From: Gammaproteobacteria bacterium
GTDB lineage: Bacteria > Pseudomonadota > Gammaproteobacteria > SZUA-229
Direction of reading: 5' to 3'
NCBI GenBank assembly: GCA_026995045.1
Contig: JALWPK010000220.1
Span: forward strand, 1-41,850
DNA: 41,850 nucleotides
In this document: positions 34,033 to 41,850 of the stretch, one piece after another
Layout: the number at the start of each line of letters is the position of its first letter
How positions within the stretch are numbered: position 1 is the stretch's first letter
The notes under the pieces: generated by a model
Database searches by the model: none
What the model saw: only the letters and a program-made list of their open reading frames with translations
What the model was told of the DNA's origin: nothing
Translations under genes and position numbers: made by a program

Positions 34033-36189
34033 ATGACATCAATACTTCCTGCCAGCCCGGCCGACGCCGAGGTGATTGATATACCGTTGCAAGCCGCCTC
34101 TGAAGACATCTGGCAACGCAAATACCAGCTCAAAAACAAACAGGGCGAGCCCGTTGATGAGCGCCTTGAGGATACTTTCGAGCGCATCGCCAGGACGCTG
34201 GCGGATATCGAAGAGACAGAGGAGAAACGGCGATACTGGTATGAAAAATTTGTGTGGGCGTTGCAGCAGGGCGCAATACCTGCCGGCAGAATTATTTCAA
34301 ATGCGGGCGCGCAGGAGTACAAGCCGGCGACTTCCACTATCAACTGCACCGTTTCCGGAACGATTCATGATTCAATGGATGATATCTTGCGCAAGGTGCA
34401 TGAAGCGGGTCTGACCCTGAAATCAGGCGCGGGTATCGGTTACGAATTTTCAACATTGCGGCCGGCTGACGCCTACGTTTCCGGTTCTGGCGCGCTCACA
34501 TCCGGTCCGCTTTCCTTCATGGATATCTATGACCGGGTGTGTTTTACCATATCCTCGGCCGGGGGCAGGCGCGGCGCGCAAATGGCGACATTCGATGTTG
34601 GTCACCCGGATGTACTCGAATTTATACGGGCCAAGCGCGAAGACGGACGACTGCGGCAATTTAACCTGTCATTGCTGGTTACACGTGATTTTTTTGAAGC
34701 GGTCAAACATGATGCCGACTGGCCGCTAGCTTTTCCATTGAGCAGGCAGGAGATAGCAGAGCATAACATTGATCTGGAAGATTCCCGTGTTGTGATCTGG
34801 CGGGACTGGCCTGTTAAGGACGATTATATTGTCAACAATGCTGGCAAGGTGGCGTGCCGCATCTACAAAACCATAAAGGCATCCCGGCTGTGGGATGAAA
34901 TAATGCGTTCTACCTATGATTATGCCGAGCCCGGTTTTGTCCTCATCGATCAGTATAATGAAATGAATAACAACTGGTTCTGTGAAAATATACGCAGCAC
35001 CAATCCCTGCGGCGAACAGGGGTTGCCGCCATATGGCGCCTGTTTGCTGGGTTCAATCAATCTTACAAGGCTAGTCAGATTCCCGTTTACCAAGCATGCT
35101 GCTTTTGACTGGGAAAATTATCGAAAGCTGGTCAAGGTGTTCACACGCATGCTGGATAATGTGGTTGAATTAAATGGCTTGCCGCTACAACAACAACGTG
35201 ACGAAATTCATAACAAACGCCGGCATGGCATGGGGTATCTCGGTCTGGGTTCAGCGCTGACGATGCTGTGCATTCCGTACGGTTCACAAGCATCGCTGGA
35301 ATTTACGGAAAAAGTAACATACGAACTGGCAATCGCAGGATGGGAAAGCGCACTGGAGCTGGCGCGCGAAAAAGGACCTGCCCCGATCATGGAGCAGGAA
35401 TTTGAAGTTACGGAAGCCATGTTGTACAAGCGTCCGGAAATGCGCAAGGATGGCTGGCGGCCTGGAGATACTGTCAAGGGCAAGGTATTGCATGCCCGCT
35501 ACAGCCGCTATATGCAGAAAATTGCCCGCGTCAAGCCAAAGCTGATCGATGAGCTGGCGCATGTTGGCGCGCGTTTCACTCACCACAGCTCTATCGCGCC
35601 AACCGGCACTATCGCTTTGTCCATTGGCAATAATGCCAGCAATGGCATTGAACCCAGTTTTGCGCATCATTATTCACGCAATATCATACGGGAAGGTAAA
35701 AAGACCAAGGAAAAGGTGAGTGTGTGGTCGTATGAGTTATTGGCCTATCGCGAACTGGTCAATCCGCACGCCATGCCGTACTCAGACAAGGAAAGTGAAA
35801 AGCTTCCGGACTATTTTGTCTGCGCCGAGGATATTGCTCCGCAACAGCATGTTGATATACAGGCGGCGGCTCAAAGCTGGATAGATTCCTCTATTTCCAA
35901 GACAGCCAATATACCAACGGATTTTCCGTATGATGAATTCAAGAACATCTATCTGCATGCCTATAAAAAAAATCTCAAAGGTTGTACAACGTTTCGTTTT
36001 AATCCGGAAGCATTCCAGGGGGTTCTGGTCAAGGAGCAGGATCTGGAGAACACGATTTACCGTTTTTCACTGGACGATGGCAGCGTCATTGAATTGAAAG
36101 GAAACGAAGAAGTGGAATACGATGGTGAAGTGCATACCGCAGCCAATTTGTATGATGCGCTGAAAGAAGGCTACTACGGCAAGCTCTAG
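34033..36189 (+). CDS. nrdJa: Class II ribonucleotide reductase, catalytic part NrdJa
   Basis: A 718-residue adenosylcobalamin-dependent reductase making deoxyribonucleotides with or without oxygen. The residues are in place: C105 (STINCTVSG) and C337 (YGACLLGS) as the reducing disulfide pair, and C326 as thiyl-radical Cys in NPCGEQG with N324 and E328. PTGTIALSIGNNASNGIEPSF is the late barrel loop. The protein stops at YYGKL without the redox-shuttle cysteines of one-piece NrdJ. Those lie in the next gene 10 bases downstream, exactly as in Pseudomonas aeruginosa NrdJa/NrdJb. GGGAG 7 nt before the ATG at 34033 fixes the start. No ATP-cone is present. The promoter carries FNR and NrdR boxes. 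Confidence 0.94.
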   Translation: MTSILPASPADAEVIDIPLQAASEDIWQRKYQLKNKQGEPVDERLEDTFERIARTLADIEETEEKRRYWYEKFVWALQQGAIPAGRIISNAGAQEYKPATSTINCTVSGTIHDSMDDILRKVHEAGLTLKSGAGIGYEFSTLRPADAYVSGSGALTSGPLSFMDIYDRVCFTISSAGGRRGAQMATFDVGHPDVLEFIRAKREDGRLRQFNLSLLVTRDFFEAVKHDADWPLAFPLSRQEIAEHNIDLEDSRVVIWRDWPVKDDYIVNNAGKVACRIYKTIKASRLWDEIMRSTYDYAEPGFVLIDQYNEMNNNWFCENIRSTNPCGEQGLPPYGACLLGSINLTRLVRFPFTKHAAFDWENYRKLVKVFTRMLDNVVELNGLPLQQQRDEIHNKRRHGMGYLGLGSALTMLCIPYGSQASLEFTEKVTYELAIAGWESALELAREKGPAPIMEQEFEVTEAMLYKRPEMRKDGWRPGDTVKGKVLHARYSRYMQKIARVKPKLIDELAHVGARFTHHSSIAPTGTIALSIGNNASNGIEPSFAHHYSRNIIREGKKTKEKVSVWSYELLAYRELVNPHAMPYSDKESEKLPDYFVCAEDIAPQQHVDIQAAAQSWIDSSISKTANIPTDFPYDEFKNIYLHAYKKNLKGCTTFRFNPEAFQGVLVKEQDLENTIYRFSLDDGSVIELKGNEEVEYDGEVHTAANLYDALKEGYYGKL

Positions 36190-36199
36190 CGAGGCAAGT

Positions 36200-36922
36200 A
36201 TGGCAATCAAGATTGAAAATAAAATTACCGGTTACGAAGTGCTCGCGCACAGCGATGAGCAAACAAAGCGGGCGGCAGACAGCAGAGAACAGGCGCAGGC
36301 GGCTTGCGCTGAAGTGATACAGATGCATGAGAAGCTCGAGCGTCCCGATTTGTTGCTTGGCTCCACCTATAAAATCAAAACGCCACTATCGGAACATGCC
36401 CTGTATGTCACGATTAACGATATTCTGCTTAACCCGGGTACAGAGCACGAGATGCGGCGGCCATATGAAATCTTTATCAATTCAAAGAATATGGATCACT
36501 TTCAGTGGATTGTTGCGCTGACGCGGATTATTTCCGCCGTATTCAGAAAAGGGGGCGATGTAACCTTTCTTGTTGATGAGCTTCGCAGTGTGTTTGATCC
36601 GCGCGGCGGCTATTTTAAAAAAGGCGGCAAATACAAGCCTTCACTGGTCGCAGAAATCGGTGACGCCATTGAGTGTCACATGAAAATGATTGGCATGATA
36701 GACGATAATGGTGCGGATAATTACCAGAAGCAGATGCTCGACGCCAAACGCAAGGAGTATGACGCCATTAACAGCAATACATCGTTTGGCGGCGCCAATA
36801 CCGACGGTGACAGTGAGTTTCCGCCAGAATCACAGTTATGCAAAAAATGTCATACCAGGGCGGTTATCAGAATGGATGGATGCATGACATGTTTAAGCTG
36901 CGGTGACTCAAAATGCGGCTAA
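36200..36922 (+). CDS. nrdJb: Class II ribonucleotide reductase, C-terminal part NrdJb
   Basis: A 240-residue partner of NrdJa that supplies the mobile cysteine tail for re-reducing the active site. Residues 1 to about 205 contain the NrdJ C-terminal domain (KIKTPLSEHALYVTINDILL and RPYEIFINSKNMDHFQWIVA, then ALTRIISAVFRKGGDV). The end has six Cys at 214, 217, 228, 231, 234 and 239 (LCKKCHTRAV, then GCMTCLSCGDSKCG). The first four look like a zinc knuckle; CGDSKC is the likely redox pair. GAGG precedes the ATG. It is nearly joined to nrdJa and read in the same transcript. Splitting of NrdJ into two chains is known from pseudomonads. Confidence 0.9.
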   Translation: MAIKIENKITGYEVLAHSDEQTKRAADSREQAQAACAEVIQMHEKLERPDLLLGSTYKIKTPLSEHALYVTINDILLNPGTEHEMRRPYEIFINSKNMDHFQWIVALTRIISAVFRKGGDVTFLVDELRSVFDPRGGYFKKGGKYKPSLVAEIGDAIECHMKMIGMIDDNGADNYQKQMLDAKRKEYDAINSNTSFGGANTDGDSEFPPESQLCKKCHTRAVIRMDGCMTCLSCGDSKCG

Positions 36923-36947
36923 CCAATACTGGTTAACGTTTATGAGT

Positions 36948-36988
36948 TTGACCTGAATCATTACCCTGTACCCGTCTATGCGGATAAT
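36948..36988 (+). promoter_or_regulatory. FNR-like box and -10 upstream of ubiU
   Basis: TTGACCTGAATCAT (36948-36961) matches the FNR/Anr consensus at 8 of 10 positions. A -10-like GATAAT follows at 36983-36988. The box centre lies about 41 bp before the predicted start near 36995, again class II geometry, 57 bases before the ubiU ATG. E. coli ubiUV is known to be FNR-activated, which supports the reading. Confidence 0.65.
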
Positions 36989-37051
36989 CGCGTGCATGAA
37001 ACGCCATGCAACGGCTGTGTCATGATTGAAAAAAATTCTACGGAGTGATTG

Positions 37052-38047
37052 ATGCAACTTGTCTGTCCGGCAGGTAATCTGCCTTCCCTGAAAGCAGCCG
37101 TGGATAACGGCGCCGATGCCGTTTATCTGGGGTTTCAGGATGAGACCAATGCGCGGCATTTTGCAGGTCTGAACTTTAACGAAAACCGGATGAAGCAGGG
37201 GATTGAGTATGCGCAATCCCGGGGCGTTCAGGTATACATTGCTATCAATACCTATCCACAGCCATCAGGATGGCCGCGCTGGCGGCGCGCAATAGACCAT
37301 GCGGCAGAACTGGGTGCTGACGCGCTGATACTCGCCGATATTGGCGCGCTGGACTATGCATGTGAACGCTGGCCTGATCTGCGCTTGCATCTTTCCGTGC
37401 AGGCCTCAGCCACCAGCGCTGATGCAATCCTGTTTTATTATCAGCGTTTTGATGTGCAACGAGTGGTCTTGCCTCGCGTGCTGTCACTTAAACAGGTCGA
37501 ACAGGTCGCTGCAGACAGTCCCGCGCCGGTCGAGGTGTTCGGGTTTGGCAGTTTGTGTGTGATGGCGGAAGGGCGTTGTTTGCTGTCATCCTATGTAACC
37601 GGGAGATCACCCAATACTTATGGCGCCTGTTCGCCAGCTGACGCTGTCAGCTGGCATGAAACTGAACACGGTCTGGAAACAAGGCTTAATAATATTTTGA
37701 TTGACAGGCGAGGCAAGGGCGAATCAGCCGGATACCCGACCTTGTGCAAGGGACGCTTCAATATAGATGGGCATACCAGCTATGTAATCGAGGAACCCAC
37801 CAGCCTGAATACGCTTGCCATACTCCCGCAGTTACAGGCAGCCGGTGTTGCTGCAATCAAACTGGAAGGCCGCCAGCGCAGTCCGGCCTACGTGGCGAAT
37901 ATAAGCCAGGTGTGGCGCGCAGCCATTGATCACTGTGTTGACAATCCGGAAGCATTTCATTTGCAACCAGAGTGGGTCAATACGCTGACTGCATTGTCTG
38001 AGGGTTCACAAACCACTCTTGGCGCATATCACCGTCCATGGCAGTAA
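37052..38047 (+). CDS. ubiU: UbiU, O2-independent ubiquinone hydroxylation protein (U32 peptidase-like)
   Basis: A 331-residue protein of the U32 peptidase-like family that with UbiV forms a 4Fe-4S heterodimer for ring hydroxylation in ubiquinone synthesis without oxygen, using prephenate as oxygen donor in E. coli. The four cluster ligands are C169, C176 ([11 protein letters not shown]), C193 (YGACSP) and C232 (PTLCKG). They fall at the same residue numbers as in E. coli UbiU, and the total length is identical. The start [20 protein letters not shown] is typical, and GGAG precedes the ATG. An FNR-like promoter lies upstream. ubiV follows with a 10-base overlap. Confidence 0.95.
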   Translation: MQLVCPAGNLPSLKAAVDNGADAVYLGFQDETNARHFAGLNFNENRMKQGIEYAQSRGVQVYIAINTYPQPSGWPRWRRAIDHAAELGADALILADIGALDYACERWPDLRLHLSVQASATSADAILFYYQRFDVQRVVLPRVLSLKQVEQVAADSPAPVEVFGFGSLCVMAEGRCLLSSYVTGRSPNTYGACSPADAVSWHETEHGLETRLNNILIDRRGKGESAGYPTLCKGRFNIDGHTSYVIEEPTSLNTLAILPQLQAAGVAAIKLEGRQRSPAYVANISQVWRAAIDHCVDNPEAFHLQPEWVNTLTALSEGSQTTLGAYHRPWQ

Positions 38048-38997
38048 ACATCATGACCACCTTTACACCGGAATTGTCACTCGGGCCGATTTTGTATTTC
38101 TGGCCACGCCGACAGGTATTCGAGTTTTATGAAAGCATCGCCGAAACCCCGGTCGATATTGTATACCTGGGTGAAACAGTCTGCTTCAGACGGCGGGAGA
38201 TGAAATTACCGGACTGGTTGCAGATTGCGGAAATGCTCGAAAGGTCAGGCAAACAGGTTGTGCTTTCAACCTTGACTTTGATCGAAGCTGGTTCGGAACG
38301 CAGTACACTGCGAAAACTCTGTTCATCCGCTCCCTGTCTGGTAGAAGCCAATGATATGAGCGCAGTGCAACTGCTGGCTGACAAGCAACCGTTTGTAACG
38401 GGTCCTGCGATTAATATCTACAATGGCCGTACTTTGTCAGTACTGGCAAATGCCGGCTTGAAGCGCTGGGTGTTGCCCGTTGAGCTAGACAGCCGGACGC
38501 TCATGGATTTGCACAGCGGTCGGCCCGATGGCGTTGCCACAGAAGTTTTTGCTTATGGCCGTTTGCCACTGGCCTATTCGGCGCGCTGTTTTACCGCGCG
38601 TGCGCATAACTTGCCAAAAGACGATTGTCAGTTTCGCTGCAGGGACTATCCTGACGGCATCGTTATGCGTACGCAGGAGGAGAAGAGTTTTCTCGTGCTG
38701 AATGGTATTCAGACACAATCGGCGCATGTGCACAACCTCGTCAGTCAGGTGGGGAGATTCACCCAAAATAAAATCGACGTGTTGCGCATCAGCCCGCAAT
38801 CGCATCATACAGCGGAAATTATCGATGTTTTCTATAGGGCTTTACACGACAATCTCACTGCTGATGAGGCGACGCGTCTCTTGCAGAAACTTGCAGTCGC
38901 TGAATTATGTGATGGCTACTGGCATGGGGAAGCCGGAATGAAAACAATCGAATTTGACAGGGATTGTTGCAAGGCGCGGGATTCAATAATCCGCTAA
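38038..38997 (+). CDS. ubiV: UbiV, partner of UbiU
   Basis: A 319-residue U32 peptidase-like protein, second half of the anaerobic ubiquinone hydroxylation pair. Cluster ligands by this start are C49 (GETVCFRR), C184 (YSARCFT), C197 and C201 ([13 protein letters not shown]). The 13- and 4-residue spacing equals that of E. coli UbiV. Two starts are possible: ATG at 38038, overlapping ubiU by 10 bases, or ATG at 38053, closer to the usual family start before [10 protein letters not shown]. Neither has a strong Shine-Dalgarno, so translation probably depends on ubiU. The stop overlaps the convergent ubiT gene by 4 bases. Confidence 0.94.
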   Translation: MAVNIMTTFTPELSLGPILYFWPRRQVFEFYESIAETPVDIVYLGETVCFRRREMKLPDWLQIAEMLERSGKQVVLSTLTLIEAGSERSTLRKLCSSAPCLVEANDMSAVQLLADKQPFVTGPAINIYNGRTLSVLANAGLKRWVLPVELDSRTLMDLHSGRPDGVATEVFAYGRLPLAYSARCFTARAHNLPKDDCQFRCRDYPDGIVMRTQEEKSFLVLNGIQTQSAHVHNLVSQVGRFTQNKIDVLRISPQSHHTAEIIDVFYRALHDNLTADEATRLLQKLAVAELCDGYWHGEAGMKTIEFDRDCCKARDSIIR

Positions 38998-39494
38998 CCG
39001 GCTGTGTGACGTCCGAATAACATGCGGTAGACGGGCAGGCTGTGGGTTAACGTATTTGCAATAGCGGCATAATACCTGCTGGCGTCAAGATCCAGGCTGT
39101 CCAGAAAATTTTTGACATAAAGTCCCAGCTCGGTATCGCCTTCGGTGCGCAATCTGCGATGAAAAAACAAAGCGTCTGCATCCTGCTGCCGGCTTGCCAG
39201 CAGCAGATAATCATACAGACTGCCATGCAAGACAAGACCGGCTGACCCGGATGCGGCGCCGGCGGCAAACCTGCCGTTGTTATAGGTCAGCCGGTATACA
39301 ATGCCGGCATCGTCGATACAGATTTGTATGGTTTTGTCACACATAAAGTCCAGCTCGCCTTCTTCACGATACTCTTTAAGTATCCTGTTCAGTAGCTTGG
39401 CGAGAATGCTGCTGTGTAATCTTCCTGGTAATACCCTTGCAGGAAGCGTCAACATCCTGGGGAGCACCGGTTGAATGTTATTGCTGTTTAACAT
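38994..39494 (-). CDS. ubiT: UbiT, SCP2-domain lipid carrier for anaerobic ubiquinone synthesis
   Basis: A 166-residue SCP2-like protein (formerly YhbT). In E. coli it is the accessory factor of the UbiU/UbiV pathway that handles hydrophobic quinone intermediates. Helix-rich N-terminus ([20 protein letters not shown]), then the SCP2 sheet ([40 protein letters not shown]) and the typical [21 protein letters not shown]. In E. coli ubiT is divergent from ubiUV. Here it is convergent with ubiV and starts 17 bases inside the end of pdxT, so it is read from the pdx side. The ubiquinone role is inferred from family and neighbours. Confidence 0.9.
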   Translation of the reverse strand: MLNSNNIQPVLPRMLTLPARVLPGRLHSSILAKLLNRILKEYREEGELDFMCDKTIQICIDDAGIVYRLTYNNGRFAAGAASGSAGLVLHGSLYDYLLLASRQQDADALFFHRRLRTEGDTELGLYVKNFLDSLDLDASRYYAAIANTLTHSLPVYRMLFGRHTAG

Positions 39495-40050
39495 GCTTTA
39501 GCCAGTATTGATGAATGCGTGTGTCATGGGTCAGTTCCGGATGAAAGCTCAGTGCAAGATGCTGTCCGTATTGCACCATGACGGGTTGGTTTTTCACACA
39601 GGCCAGAATCTTCGTATCGTTGCCAATACTTTCCACGGCAGGGGCCCGAATAAAATGCGCCCTGTAAGGCGTAGCGTCAAATGCCAGCTCCAGTTCTGCG
39701 GTAAAACTGTGTAGCTGACGCCCATAGTGGTTCCGCTGTACTCGCATAGGCGCCAGAGCTAGCGGCTGCACATGCGTGTCATTTACCTCCGATGCCATCA
39801 GCACCATGCCAGCACATACACCCATGACCGGTCTGGTTTCGGCCAGTTTTTTGATTGCTGGCGCCAGTTCATATTTCTGTATCAGCAAGCTGATACTGGT
39901 TGATTCGCCACCGGGCAGAATCAGCGCCGCACAGTCATGCAAATGTTCGGGCCGCCGGACCAGCATGCTCTGGACGCCCAGTAACGATAGAATATCGGCA
40001 TGTTTCTGATAGGCGCCCTGCAGTGCCAGTATGCCGACCGTCTTTTGCAT
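39478..40050 (-). CDS. pdxT: PdxT, glutaminase subunit of PLP synthase
   Basis: A 190-residue class I glutamine amidotransferase feeding ammonia to PdxS in one-step pyridoxal 5'-phosphate synthesis. The motifs are GILALQGAYQKHA at the start, LPGGESTSISLLI, the nucleophile Cys in MGVCAGMVLMA (C79), the family-specific RNHYGRQLHSF, FIRAP and the His-Glu of LSFHPELTHD. The length is normal. It starts 13 bases after the pdxS stop, and its 3' end overlaps ubiT by 17 bases, so pdxS-pdxT-ubiT appear to be one transcript. Confidence 0.96.
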   Translation of the reverse strand: MQKTVGILALQGAYQKHADILSLLGVQSMLVRRPEHLHDCAALILPGGESTSISLLIQKYELAPAIKKLAETRPVMGVCAGMVLMASEVNDTHVQPLALAPMRVQRNHYGRQLHSFTAELELAFDATPYRAHFIRAPAVESIGNDTKILACVKNQPVMVQYGQHLALSFHPELTHDTRIHQYWLKHVKQQ

Positions 40051-40063
40051 GCCGTCTGTCAGA

Positions 40064-40954
40064 TTACCAGCCGCGCCTGGCCAGCCGCTCCCCGGCAGGA
40101 ATCTCCGCCATCGTTAATCCCGGCATGCCCGGTTGCAGGCCATGACTGACTTCGAGCAAGACTTGCGGGTCGTTGTAGTGCGTGGTGGCTTTAACAATAG
40201 CACTGGCGCGGGCGGCAGGATCATCGGATTTGAATATGCCTGAACCGACAAATACAGCCTGTGCGCCAAGCTGCCGCAGCAACGCCGCATCCGCCGGTGT
40301 GGCGATGCCGCCAGCAGAAAAACTGGGTACCGGCAGCTCGCCGCGTTCGGCGACATATTCAACCAGTTCGAACGGCGCCCCCAGCGTTTTTGCCACGCGC
40401 ATCCGTTGTTCCTGTCCCAGTGTGGTGAGGCGCTGCATTTCATCCTGCAAGGCGCGCATATGCCGCACAGCTTCAACAATGTTGCCACTGCCGGCTTCGC
40501 CCTTGGTGCGTATCATGGCCGCCCCTTCACCGATGCGGCGCAAGGCTTCGCCCAAATCAGTCGCGCCACAGACAAATGGAACGGTAAATTCATGCTTGTA
40601 TATGTGATTGGCTTCATCCGCCGGGGTTAGCACCTCGGACTCGTCAATGAAATCTACTTCCAGCGCTTGCAGGATCTGCGCCTCTGCAAAATGGCCGATG
40701 CGGCATTTTGCCATTACCGGTATGGACACAGCGTCCTTGATTTTCTGAATCATCCCGGGATCAGACATGCGCGCGACACCACCATCCCGGCGAATATCCG
40801 ACGGGATGCGTTCCAGCGCCATGACGGCGCAGGCGCCGGCGTCCTCGGCTATGCGCGCCTGTTCTGCCGAGGTGACATCCATGATAACGCCGCCCTTGAG
40901 CATTTCCGCCAGACCGGTTTTCAGGGTAAAAAGATTTTCATTGGACTTGGACAT
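40064..40954 (-). CDS. pdxS: PdxS, PLP synthase subunit
   Basis: A 296-residue (beta/alpha)8 enzyme that builds pyridoxal 5'-phosphate from ribose 5-phosphate, glyceraldehyde 3-phosphate and PdxT-supplied ammonia. It shows [79 protein letters not shown] and the late phosphate loop [19 protein letters not shown] and FVGSGIFKS. The lysines that hold intermediates (in IMDVT/KGGV and HIYKHEF regions by family) are present. Gammaproteobacteria more often use PdxA/PdxJ/PdxH. No clear Shine-Dalgarno is seen before the ATG at 40954. Confidence 0.97.
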   Translation of the reverse strand: MSKSNENLFTLKTGLAEMLKGGVIMDVTSAEQARIAEDAGACAVMALERIPSDIRRDGGVARMSDPGMIQKIKDAVSIPVMAKCRIGHFAEAQILQALEVDFIDESEVLTPADEANHIYKHEFTVPFVCGATDLGEALRRIGEGAAMIRTKGEAGSGNIVEAVRHMRALQDEMQRLTTLGQEQRMRVAKTLGAPFELVEYVAERGELPVPSFSAGGIATPADAALLRQLGAQAVFVGSGIFKSDDPAARASAIVKATTHYNDPQVLLEVSHGLQPGMPGLTMAEIPAGERLARRGW

Positions 40955-40982
40955 GGTTCAAGGATTGTCAGTAAAATGCCTG

Positions 40983-40996
40983 TTGAAGCGGCTCAA
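40983..40996. promoter_or_regulatory. FNR-like inverted repeat between pdxS and the next gene
   Basis: TTGAAGCGGCTCAA keeps the core TTGA-N6-TCAA with the right spacing (8 of 10 consensus positions). It is too close to pdxS for class II activation of that gene and lacks a good -10 at the matching distance for the rightward gene. It may be a repressor-type site or chance. Confidence 0.3.
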
Positions 40997-41103
40997 TATA
41001 AAATCATCGTTATCTTTATGTCATGACATGCATCAAGTCGATTCAAATAAAACGCCATCGTCAGGCATGCATCAACAGGTAAAACCCTGTTACCATCGTT
41101 TGC

Positions 41104-41697
41104 ATGAACCGTAAGCCTAAACCGGCGCAGAATGCTGTTAATGTCGCCAGCCTGGAAAGCTGGCGTCAGACCTTGCTGACCCGCAGACAACTGTTGCTGG
41201 CGAGCGCCGGCGGCGTCAGCCTGCTTTTTCCACTGGCCGCTGTTTCAGACAAACCGGTTTCATCAGGCAACCCGTGGCCGGTGATTGACGCGGTGCAACA
41301 ACATCTGTTTCCTGCCGAAGCAAACGCGCCGGGCGCAAAACAGATTAATGCGCTGGGGTATTTGCAGTTTGTGGTTACTGACGCCACGCTGGATGAGACC
41401 GACCGGCAATTCATCATCAGGGGGGCAGGCTGGTTGCAGGACATCAGTCAGCAAATGCTGCAACGCCCGTTTGTTGCGCTGAATGCAGAACAGCGCGAGC
41501 AGGTGCTGCAAAAAATCGCCGCCAGCGAAGCGGGTGAAAACTGGCTGTCAACATTGTTGCTGTACATTGTTGAAGCGCTGCTCACCGATCCGGTGTATGG
41601 CGGCAATGTCGATCAGCTTGGCTGGAAGTGGCTGCAGCATACGCCCGGATTTCCCCGGCCACCCGCTGATAAAACCTTTCCGCATTTATTGTCATGA
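41104..41697 (+). CDS. Gluconate 2-dehydrogenase subunit 3-like protein with Tat signal
   Basis: A 197-residue protein of the gluconate 2-dehydrogenase subunit 3 family, the small chaperone-like or structural partner of periplasmic FAD (GMC) dehydrogenases. A twin-arginine signal is visible at about residues 24-46 (LTRRQLLLASAGGVSLLFPL). The mature part has the family's WPVIDAVQQHLFPAEANAPG, AEQREQVLQKIAASEAGENW and DPVYGGNVDQLGWKWLQHTP. The catalytic partner normally follows directly, but here an IS element begins a few bases after the stop. An extended -10 (TGTTACCAT, 41088-41096) ends 7 nt before the ATG, with no Shine-Dalgarno. Confidence 0.85.
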   Translation: MNRKPKPAQNAVNVASLESWRQTLLTRRQLLLASAGGVSLLFPLAAVSDKPVSSGNPWPVIDAVQQHLFPAEANAPGAKQINALGYLQFVVTDATLDETDRQFIIRGAGWLQDISQQMLQRPFVALNAEQREQVLQKIAASEAGENWLSTLLLYIVEALLTDPVYGGNVDQLGWKWLQHTPGFPRPPADKTFPHLLS

Positions 41698-41700
41698 GCC

Positions 41701-41850
41701 ACTAGTGTCCCATTAAGAACCTGCAAAAAAGGCCTGAAAACCCGCTTGTTTTGATACAATGAAATCGCGACAAATCATTGAAAAACAAGAAGGAGTGCAG
41801 GCCTTGAGTCATCATAATACCGTGTTTTCCCAATTACTCAAAATGGTTCC
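41701..41850 (+). mobile_element. Left end of an IS4-family insertion sequence
   Basis: Shortly after the preceding gene stops, the sequence changes to CTAGTGTCCCATTAAGAACC and leads into a transposase start. The left boundary is approximate because the right end and target duplication lie outside the window. An 8-bp inverted repeat, AAGGCCTG (41729-41736) and CAGGCCTT (41798-41805), overlaps the transposase start codon. Confidence 0.68.
41804..41850 (+). CDS. IS4-family transposase, 5' end only
   Basis: The first 15 codons are visible, reading MSHHNTVFSQLLKMV from a TTG start with AAGGAG (41790-41795) upstream. This N-terminus is typical of IS4-family transposases with a DUF4372 N-terminal domain. 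The DDE catalytic part is beyond the window. The family call rests on this short stretch. Confidence 0.65.
   Translation, partial: MSHHNTVFSQLLKMV

Overview
The window is chromosomal DNA of a Gram-negative bacterium, most likely a gammaproteobacterium able to live with little or no oxygen. The evidence is the order pyrG-kdsA-eno-ftsB-ispD-ispF, an LPS (Kdo) gene, ZapE and YcaO orthologues, a split class II ribonucleotide reductase of the Pseudomonas NrdJa/NrdJb type, and UbiT/UbiU/UbiV. No rRNA, tRNA or CRISPR array was seen. I cannot name the genus.

Layout. Positions 1-2150 are accessory: an AT-rich membrane protein of unknown function, the tail of a decayed ParE/RelE-like toxin, and an intact TacA/TacT-type (RHH + GNAT) toxin-antitoxin pair with a repeated operator. 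From 2150 to 8939 all genes read leftwards: alpha/beta hydrolase, ATP-grasp ligase, A-type Fe-S carrier, RND pump and its lipoprotein adaptor. Positions 8940-9261 form an unusual mirrored intergenic region with a perfect TATAAT facing outwards at each end. Positions 9262-15016 carry an ATM1-type ABC exporter, beta carbonic anhydrase, YjdM, two small proteins, a B12-binding radical SAM protein and a TrmH-type methylase. Then come a peroxiredoxin, malic enzyme MaeB, a small membrane protein, a short unknown and ZapE (15003-19674). The housekeeping run pyrG-kdsA-eno-ftsB-ispD-ispF-HU covers 19906-25923. It is followed by YqiA, NagZ, a purine/methylthioinosine salvage pair, YcaO, an acyltransferase and a SulP transporter (to 33718).

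The most interesting part is 33906-40954: nrdJa-nrdJb, ubiU-ubiV, ubiT, pdxT and pdxS. Each supplies an oxygen-independent route to something many aerobes make with O2: deoxyribonucleotides without a class I reductase, ubiquinone without flavin hydroxylases, and PLP without the PdxH oxidase. The nrdJa promoter has a perfect FNR/Anr box and two NrdR-like boxes exactly 31 bp apart. The ubiU upstream region has a second FNR-like box correctly spaced to a -10. I read this block as an anoxia-induced biosynthesis module. The window ends with an orphan gluconate 2-dehydrogenase subunit 3-like gene and the left end of an IS4-family element.

Dispersed, often nested inverted repeats of at least five families lie in the intergenic regions around 2083, 4189, 8972, 26632 and 29234.
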